Below, one piece after another: positions 58,412-64,000 of a stretch of 64,000 bases of DNA. The translations under genes were made by a program, and so were the position numbers. The first letter of the stretch is position 1. Every line of letters begins with the position of its first letter. This stretch comes from Setoptus koraiensis (taxonomy: Eukaryota > Arthropoda). The notes under the pieces were generated by a model, which was not told where the DNA came from, did no database searches, and saw only the letters and a list, made by a program, of their open reading frames with translations. The stretch spans positions 17,670,001 to 17,734,000 of the forward strand of contig CM106585.1 of the NCBI GenBank assembly GCA_048013815.1, in the 5' to 3' direction.

Positions 58412-59186
58412 AGGACAAACTGGTCCCACAGATGAAAGCTCACATTGTTCAGACGTCGATCATCCGTTGCAGCAAAATGAGGATACACAAGGAACATCTC
58501 GAGATAAATCTAATTACATAGATCATCCGTCACAGGATGGCGCAGGACAAACTGGTCCCACAGATGAAAGCTCACATTGTTCAGACGTCGATCATCCGTT
58601 GCAGCAAAATGAGGATACACAAGGAACATCTCAAGATAAATCTAATTACAGAGATCATCCGTCACAGGATGGCGTAGGACAAACTGGTCCCACAGATCCT
58701 AGCTCACATTGTTCAGACGTCAATTCTTCAGGACAGTCTTGTCCAAACGAAGGGACGAATATGGACGTAGATCCTCCCTCAGAGGCAAATGACCAGACAC
58801 TGATTGTTTATTGTAACTCAGGATCCAACCATACCAATCAAATTGATACTCTCAACAGTCTTCTGAGATGTCCGATCGATATAACAAATCTCGGCGCCCC
58901 ACAATTCTTCGAGCCATTTGAAGGGAATCTATCGTTCATAAATGATATCGAAAAATATATTGCTCGGATCACCGAGTGTGGAAATGAGTGTACCGAATTA
59001 TGCCCTATTGATTGTCAAGAAAAGGCTGAAAAATTTTGTATATTAAAAAAGAAATTCGAAAGATCCGTGAGGAAAATAGTGGAAAAATTCCAGGACAAAG
59101 AAGTCTATGAAATCAAGGAAGATATACCTGGTGGTTTGTTGGATACTTTTGACAAATTCAGAACATGTTGGGAACTGAGAAGATAA
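58411..59186 (+). pseudogene. Inverted partial copy of gene A
   Basis: Positions 58411-59145 are the reverse complement of 55436-56170 (positions add up to 114581). The same 44-residue repeats (two full), cysteine cluster and charged helix are encoded without visible change. After 59145 the tail is different (FDKFRTCWELRR, stop at 59186) from the tail of gene A, which lies next to satellite. It lacks the PWWP-like N-terminus. The left junction falls 2 bp before a dyad at 58413. Dyads recur at 58413, 58545, 58677 and 58731. Confidence 0.8.
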
Positions 59187-59452
59187 ATAAAAATTGAGTA
59201 TCATCCTTCCGCATTTAATCGTTGCAGGGACCAAGTGGTCCTGAGAATTCTACCAAGACAAGTCGAGAAAAACTAGGTAGTTATTTGTCCTAGACATCTT
59301 AGGACAGACTAGTCCTCAGTTATCTGTTGAGACTATCTAGTCCTCCAGAATCTGAGACGGATTAGTCCTCAATTTAGCTAAGAGATGCCTAGAGAAACAC
59401 CAGATGTTCATATTTTTGATAACATGATCCAAATTATCCGGAGTAGCCTGAT
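59187..59452. promoter_or_regulatory. Spacer with a dyad cluster
   Basis: Exact dyads at 59228 (preceded by TCGTTGCAGGGAC, like the gene A/B promoter) and 59302, and near-matches with AGAC for GGAC at 59330 and 59355. The cluster lies between the 3' ends of the converging frames 58411-59186 and 59453-60421. No gene was seen. Confidence 0.5.
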
Positions 59453-59638
59453 TCATAAAAAATGATGGGAGTGCATATACTTTTTTTTTGCGCGTTTGGT
59501 TATCATGAATAGATAAAAATTAATTATCTCGTCGTTTAGCCATCCTGCGGGTTTGAGTCTTCTGATGTCTCTCACTGTGACTTGATAGTTTAGAACTTTT
59601 CGATGAGGACCGGCTGGGACTTCTTTGTCCCTGATCAA
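59453..59638 (-). pseudogene. Ulp1-like protease, N-terminal fragment
   Basis: A minus-strand frame with VPAGPHRKVLNYQVTVRDIR followed by LKPAGWLNDEIINFYLFMI. The LxxxGWLNDEIINFY stretch is the substrate-groove signature of Ulp1/SENP proteases, closer to textbook than gene B's LNDMIIDSY. The catalytic His, Asp and Cys region does not follow in this frame, so only the front of a protease is visible. An overlapping minus frame (59520-59810) ends in an S/R/K-rich tail, KSSKLSSHSERHQKTQTRR. It reads downstream of the 59732-60421 gene on the same strand. It looks broken. Confidence 0.5.
59617..59630. promoter_or_regulatory. GGAC-N6-GTCC dyad
   Basis: GGACTTCTTTGTCC lies within the overlapping minus-strand frames. 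Confidence 0.5.
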
Positions 59639-59731
59639 ATTCCTTGAATATCGGTTTCAGATGATAAAAGGAGAATGATTCTTCAGATATTTTATCGCCA
59701 TATATAATTGGTGCAGCGTAGGGTGCTGTTG

Positions 59732-60421
59732 TTAGGCCATTAAAAATGCGTCTAAACAAGAATGAGTACAGGTTTCTTCTGCATTCTTTGAGCCTTTCAT
59801 GATATGACAAAATGTCAAAGAGTTCAACATTGGAACTCCATACATCTCCTCAAGCCACAAAGCTATGATTGATGCTTCTTCAGTTGTTATAGTCATGTCG
59901 CTATGACATGAGTAAACGGTTGCAATAGTTATGTTTGTGGACTGAACTAGAATCAATATAAAATGTCCTCTCATTTCGATCGGATGTATGTTTCCTGACC
60001 CGAGGAGTGGAAAAAATTTTCCGCTTTCCGTTGTTTCCGCTCCAATCTTCAGCGATCGAGAGAGTTTCGGGAAATATGATGCATCTCCCTCATTTTTGCC
60101 GAATTTTTCATTCAACTTTTCCCTCAGTGCTCCTATAAATCCATAGAAGTCTTGATCGGCAAGGCAACTTTTTGGGTAATTAGGCTCAAAAAAGCCCTTC
60201 TTCTTAAATTGTTCTTGCTGAACGAACACATGCGGTTCATTATGAGCCGCGTATGTGCCCTTTCCTCTTATGAGAGATTCTTCGTCGGTTTTTTTCTCGT
60301 TTATAATGATTGTCTCATCATTGGCATTTAATGTTAAATAATTAATGAACATAAAATAGAGGCGAAAAAATTTAAAATGATCCCCCATATAGGGGTTGAT
60401 ATCGTATTTTTCTTCTGCCAT
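59732..60421 (-). CDS. Hypothetical protein, 229 residues
   Basis: ATG at 60421 (AATACCATGG context), stop at 59732. It starts MAEEKYDINPYMGDHFKFFR, followed by an aromatic-rich LYFMFINYLTL. The middle is polar (HVFVQQEQFKKKGFFEPNYP, DFYGFIGALREKLNEKFG), then a hydrophobic core, MRGHFILILVQSTNITIATV. The C-terminus has C/H residues (FCHIMKGSKNAEETCTHSC) that could bind a metal, but the spacing fits no zinc finger known to me. I recognise no family. It is divergent from gene C across a 483-bp promoter region and lies upstream of the Ulp1-like fragment on the same strand. Confidence 0.55.
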   Translation of the reverse strand: MAEEKYDINPYMGDHFKFFRLYFMFINYLTLNANDETIIINEKKTDEESLIRGKGTYAAHNEPHVFVQQEQFKKKGFFEPNYPKSCLADQDFYGFIGALREKLNEKFGKNEGDASYFPKLSRSLKIGAETTESGKFFPLLGSGNIHPIEMRGHFILILVQSTNITIATVYSCHSDMTITTEEASIIALWLEEMYGVPMLNSLTFCHIMKGSKNAEETCTHSCLDAFLMA

Positions 60422-60904
60422 GGTATTATTTCTCAGTCGATATCGACTCTCTATGACAGTCAATCGTAATATAACAGCTCAAAACTACTTTCCGCAATCA
60501 ATTTCTGAGGATCTAGATCAAGAGAGCTCGTGAACAGTATCTCTCTCTCCTTATCTCTCTTTACTCGCTAGTTCAGGTGAACTAGCGAGTCAGCCGACGT
60601 TGTTCAGATCAGATGAACTGACACATAATGAGTGCCGTGCGCGAGGGGACTCTCTAGTTTTTTTTGATCAGGACACAGTAGTCCGCTAATGTGAAATTAT
60701 CTTGTTTTTTTTATTACATTATACGAGTATGGTCCTGTGTTGACGTTAGATATAGTTGTTCTTTATACATGTCGGTTGATCCGATCCTGAGTCGTACATC
60801 AATTAAGTACAATTAAGTTTCGCATTAGTCATCTTAGGCAATAACGAGAGTTAGAAAAAACACTACATTGTTACATTCACTATACCCAATCATATACAAA
60901 AGGA
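60422..60904. promoter_or_regulatory. Divergent promoter region with palindrome and dyad
   Basis: This region lies between the leftward gene at 60421 and rightward gene C at 60905. It holds a perfect 13-bp-arm palindrome at 60563-60590 (ACTCGCTAGTTCA, GG, complement), a related GTTCA...TGAAC pair at about 60601-60617 and a dyad GGACACAGTAGTCC at 60671. AT-rich sequence follows. No open frame of note. Confidence 0.5.
60563..60590. repeat. 28-bp palindrome
   Basis: The arms ACTCGCTAGTTCA and TGAACTAGCGAGT are exact complements around GG. Confidence 0.95.
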
Positions 60905-61732
60905 ATGGCGAGAACTAAAGACACCAGAGATAAAAATCTACGCAAGAGTGTAGGGAGTACGAGAATAGCCGACCGCACTTTGGGGGCTGCAAAATCAACT
61001 CCAGATGCGCCTCCCGCGGCCGCAAGAAGTACATCTAATACATCCATCATGCATGTTCAAGCCCAAGAGTCTGACCCCAAGACTCCAGGAAGTTCAAAAT
61101 CGAAAACTTCACAAGCTGTTACCGCAGGCACGGATGATCCGTCGAAGAGATCACGATCGCAACAGACCGTGCCTTATATTTTACAAATTGGAACTATATT
61201 TCTAGACACTTTGATGTCCCAGATGAACAAAATTCACCAGTATCATTGTGCTGAACAATTGGCGGGATGCAAGAGACAAGTTCTGTTCGGTAGTACAGAA
61301 GGCTGGTTTACGAAACCATCCCAAGAGCTTTGCCGACAATTCAGTTGTCATGTCTTCTTGGTATCAGAGTCCACACTAGCTGATGACATAGTCTTGGTTG
61401 CCCTATTTTATGGTAGCAAAACTATTGGTCGTTTTAACGATGTGAAATTGATTAAGGATCTGGACCATGTTATTTCACAAAAGTTCGTAATTTTCACACG
61501 GTCTACGTCAGTGAGGAAATTAGGCGACAAATTCATGCGAGAGATAGCAAATAAGATTCCATTTGGCTCACAACAGAACCCCGAAAGTCTATATGGTAGA
61601 TTCGTCCGGCCTATGATATATGCATCCAAGACATCAAATCAGCCCACTAGGAATAAAACAATGGCAGAAATGTTCGCACGTATCGAGACCAAGACTGAGA
61701 AGAGTCAAAGAAAAAAGTCCGTCCAAGAATGA
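60905..61732 (+). CDS. Gene C: hypothetical protein sharing a motif with gene B
   Basis: Intact frame of 275 residues from the ATG at 60905 (AAAAGGAATGG) to 61732. Residues 1-95 are basic and low in complexity (MARTKDTRDKNLRKSVGSTR onward; S, T, K, A, P-rich), like a nuclear tail. Residues 95-210 look globular: VPYILQIGTIFLDTLMSQMN, GCKRQVLFGSTEGWFTKPSQ, ELCRQFSCHVFLVSESTLAD, DIVLVALFYGSK. The SQELC-x4-CH-x-x-L-x-SE stretch is shared with gene B. The tail is K/E-rich (MFARIETKTEKSQRKKSVQE). I recognise no family; the shared motif defines a small paralogous group within this element. It is the best preserved gene on the right side. Confidence 0.6.
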   Translation: MARTKDTRDKNLRKSVGSTRIADRTLGAAKSTPDAPPAAARSTSNTSIMHVQAQESDPKTPGSSKSKTSQAVTAGTDDPSKRSRSQQTVPYILQIGTIFLDTLMSQMNKIHQYHCAEQLAGCKRQVLFGSTEGWFTKPSQELCRQFSCHVFLVSESTLADDIVLVALFYGSKTIGRFNDVKLIKDLDHVISQKFVIFTRSTSVRKLGDKFMREIANKIPFGSQQNPESLYGRFVRPMIYASKTSNQPTRNKTMAEMFARIETKTEKSQRKKSVQE

Positions 61733-61756
61733 CAGGGATGAAGCGGAACGCGCAGA

Positions 61757-61770
61757 GGACAAGTAGGTCC
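61757..61770. promoter_or_regulatory. GGAC-N6-GTCC dyad after gene C
   Basis: GGACAAGTAGGTCC lies 25 bp past the stop of gene C, followed by CTGATCAATA. Confidence 0.5.
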
Positions 61771-61968
61771 CTGATCAATAATGCTCAAATTCCATACAAT
61801 ATGTTACAATTCTAATAAATATTCAATGAGAATTTATTGATAGATGAAACTGATAATCTTCTTCACTCTCTACTGGTGATTCATGAAACGATCGCTATTC
61901 GCCATCTATGATTCTAGCATCAGTAACAATTCTTTGAGCACCAAGATAACAGTGTGCCCATAGGATTG

Positions 61969-62980
61969 CTATTCACCACGAAAAAGTTTTGGTTATAGTC
62001 CCGAAGAGCGCCACACTTTTTTCGGGGTATTTTGGGTATTTTTGGGTAGGGTATTGTACCCTGATACCGCGATGCGTATTCCGGAAGTGCGGAAATTCTT
62101 CGTTCCCGAGATAACCGAGGTACCGCTCAGTGGGCGTTTCACGGTACCCGACAGCCGCTTGGAGATTTGCGGGTAGTTTTTCGGGGAAATTTTTGGTACC
62201 TCATCAAGGTCGCATCCAATACAGCAAGGAATGGCAGAAATAGGCCTCAGCTTCGCTCAGCTTGTGATGGGTCTGAGAACTCGGCCTGCGGCCTCGTAAT
62301 CTGGAGGCCGTCACATCTCCGTCGTCGCTCCCGCGACGACTCCGTGCGACGGGAACCCTTCGGGTAGGGTTGATGAGCGCTTCGGGTATCGGGCTGCGCC
62401 CTCTACCCTCCGCTCACGTGACTGCAATCCATACCCTGTTAAAAGAGATGATCAGACTGCGAACTGTGAAGCCCAAGATTTCACAGCATCCCATCGAATG
62501 CGCAGGCTTCAGATTTAACAGTTCATTAATCAGCGTAATTCCGACCGATTGCGCAAGTATTGCTTCTGTCAGGTCGTCTGATGACGGCATTCCACTGAAC
62601 AAAGACCCGTTCGCTGAACTCGCTAAGATCATGCGCATAGAATAGCAAGCAAGAGGTGAAAACCAACAAAAACGGCCCTTATCAGGGCAACCCCACTTTT
62701 AACAACTTTCTCTTGGTTTTTCCCAGAGATCTCGAGAACCGCGCGTCCAACATGGCTGAAATTGATGGCGTTGTGCTCAGCATGCTTGAATCTACCAGTG
62801 TACCGAGTTTTGAGTCTGTATCTCAGAGTTTTATTAAAACCGGAACCGGAAGTTTCCGCACTTCCGGACCACTCAATTTGTACCAAGGGGGCCCTACGGA
62901 CCCTATGTGTGAAGTTTCATCTCAATAGAAGTGTGGCGCTCTTCGGGACTACACCCAAAGTTTTTAGTGGATAAGGTGAT
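61969..62980. mobile_element. Non-autonomous element B with terminal inverted repeats
   Basis: The left end TATTCACCACGAAAAAGTTT then TAGTCCCGAAGAGCGCCACA pairs with the right end (reverse complement ...TAGTCCCGAAGAGCGCCACA) over about 45 bp with several mismatches and an indel; the inner 22 bp are perfect. GGAAGTGCGGAAATT on the left faces AGTTTCCGCACTTCC on the right. The interior is GC-rich (CGGCCTGCGGCC, CTTCGGGTAGGG) and non-coding. It shares internal sequence with element A and with 48118-48266, but its outer ends differ from A, so it is a related subfamily. Confidence 0.78.
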
Positions 62981-63163
62981 GAGCCATCCAATAGATCCGG
63001 CGAGGATCTATTCATGGTTGTTTATATATATGTTAAATTATATGTTAAAAGATATTTCTAATAGATATTTCTCTATATTTTGGCTGGATGGGTAAAATAT
63101 GGCATTCGACTTTCTTTTGTGGTGCTACTATCAGATAAACATCCGAGTCTGGCTCTACATCAA
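62981..63163. other. Short AT-rich spacer
   Basis: It lies between element B and satellite block 3. The small inverted GATCCGGCGAGGATC lies at 62996-63010. Nothing else was recognised. Confidence 0.5.
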
Positions 63164-64000
63164 CAATTTAACTTTGAGACATGTTAGTCCTACAAGTTTG
63201 CACACGAGCATGAGCGAAAAACTGGCGCAAAATTTTGTGCAACATTACTATTTAGAACTGTATACACAACAAGGTTCAATTGAATCAGTTCAATAAAGTC
63301 AACAATGTCAATCATGAACATCAGTCTATGAGTATTGGCGGCAAATTAAGCTGGTCAATAGTCAAATTTTACCAATAGGTGCTTCTGATTAACTTGCCAT
63401 TGACAGATGACCGGCTTAATTGATCATTTGTATCACTTCAAGAGTGATAATTATGTTTGAATGTCATCCAGTGCTTGTATAATATGCTAAACTAACTTGT
63501 CAAGCATGCTATTGACACAGATCAATGCCTAGAGTGACACCAATCTATGCAAAAGAGAGCTAATTTAGCTTTGGGACATGATAGTCCATCAAGTTTGCAC
63601 ACGAGCATGAGCGAAAAACTGGCGCAAAATTTTGTGCAACATTACTATTCAGAACTGTATACACAACAAGGTCCAATTGAATCAGTTCAATAAAGTCAAC
63701 AATGTCAATCATGAACATCAGTCTATGAGTATTGGCGGCAAATTAAGCTGGTCAATAGTCAAATTTTACCAATAGGTGCTTCTGATTGACTTGCCATTGA
63801 CAGATGACCGGCTTAATTGATCATTTGTATCACTTCAAGAGTGATAATTATGTTTGAATGTCATCCAGTGCTTGTATAATATGCTAAACTAACTTGTCAA
63901 GCATGCTATTGACACAGATCAATGCATAGAGTGACACCAATCTATGCAAAAGAGAGCTAATTTAGCTTTGGGACATGATAGTCCATCAAGTTTGCACACG
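63164..64000 (-). repeat. 397-bp satellite, block 3, inverted (2.1 units, continues)
   Basis: The reverse complement of the block 1/2 unit. TTTGCACACG occurs at 63197, 63594 and 63991, 397 bp apart. Dyads lie at 63574 and 63971, with a near-match at 63177 at the inner edge. It runs off the end of the window. Confidence 0.97.

Larger units (their letters stand above)
50997..64000. mobile_element. Candidate composite element of unknown class, flanked by an inverted satellite
   Basis: A compact block of short genes on both strands with divergent promoters is bounded by 397-bp satellite units, direct on the left and inverted on the right. It carries Ulp1-like protease regions, a chromatin-domain-like repeat protein and several unrecognised proteins, and is studded with GGAC-N6-GTCC dyads. 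Ulp1-type proteases occur in some plain DNA transposons and a related protease in Polintons. I see no capsid, polymerase, integrase or transposase here, so the class stays open. It looks partly broken, with a few rearrangements, and runs off the right end of the window. Confidence 0.45.

Noticed and set aside
62370-62645. 91-codon frame inside element B
   Set aside because: It lies wholly in a non-coding inverted-repeat element and overlaps an opposite-strand frame. No resemblance to a transposase.
51005-63984. Reading the GGAC-N6-GTCC dyad as a hormone-receptor or p53 site
   Set aside because: Those sites need different half-sites and a different spacing. The 6-bp spacer is constant here.
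50997-64000. Naming the right-hand block a Polinton
   Set aside because: A Ulp1-like protease alone is not enough. No polymerase, integrase, packaging ATPase or capsid gene was recognised in the window.
63164-64000. CRISPR-like array
   Set aside because: The 397-bp units are contiguous with no spacers, and the genome is eukaryotic.

Overview
The window is a eukaryotic genomic scaffold, most likely from an arthropod. The main evidence is a spliced gene with the domain order of Drosophila furrowed (sushi, fucolectin-type, C-type lectin, ten sushi repeats, one membrane segment, long tail). Poly-Q, poly-N and poly-H runs and (CAA)n/(GTT)n-rich non-coding DNA would fit a mite or another chelicerate, but the sequence does not settle the species.

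Positions 1-36671 are almost entirely non-coding: simple repeats, short minisatellites and many perfect hairpins. The one clear gene there is a minus-strand KCTD-type BTB gene (16344-17105). A possible signal-peptide exon lies at 2020-2104; its splice phase would fit the furrowed gene, but it is unproven. Positions 36672-47282 carry five furrowed exons whose phases agree through to the stop codon (1,992 codons visible, 5' end missing), followed by a 3' UTR with an AATAAA at 47828. A 500-N gap (48267-48766) follows.

The DNA changes character near the gap. The (CAA)n/(GTT)n texture disappears. From about 50 kb the window holds two related inverted-repeat elements of about 1 kb (50007-50996 and 61969-62980, with a third partial copy at 48118-48266), a 397-bp satellite in direct orientation (50995-51492, 54112-55412) and in inverted orientation (63164-64000), and between the satellite blocks a compact set of short genes. 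Two gene regions resemble Ulp1/SENP-type cysteine proteases. One protein has a PWWP/Tudor-like N-terminus and 44-residue repeats. The remaining proteins are unrecognised, although two share a short cysteine-containing motif. I see no capsid, polymerase, integrase or transposase, so the class of this element is open. It looks partly broken and rearranged.

The most striking signal is a palindromic dyad, GGAC-N6-GTCC, always with a 6-bp spacer. I count 27 exact copies between 51 and 64 kb, against about 0.2 expected by chance, and saw none in the first 48 kb. It occurs once per satellite monomer, in the intergenic regions between divergent genes, and inside the protein-coding 132-bp repeats. This suggests a binding or processing site for a factor of the element. 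A second unusual structure is a 353-bp inverted repeat with a 107-bp loop (57599-58411), continuous with an inverted copy of a neighbouring gene. It is either a recent rearrangement or an amplification/assembly artefact.
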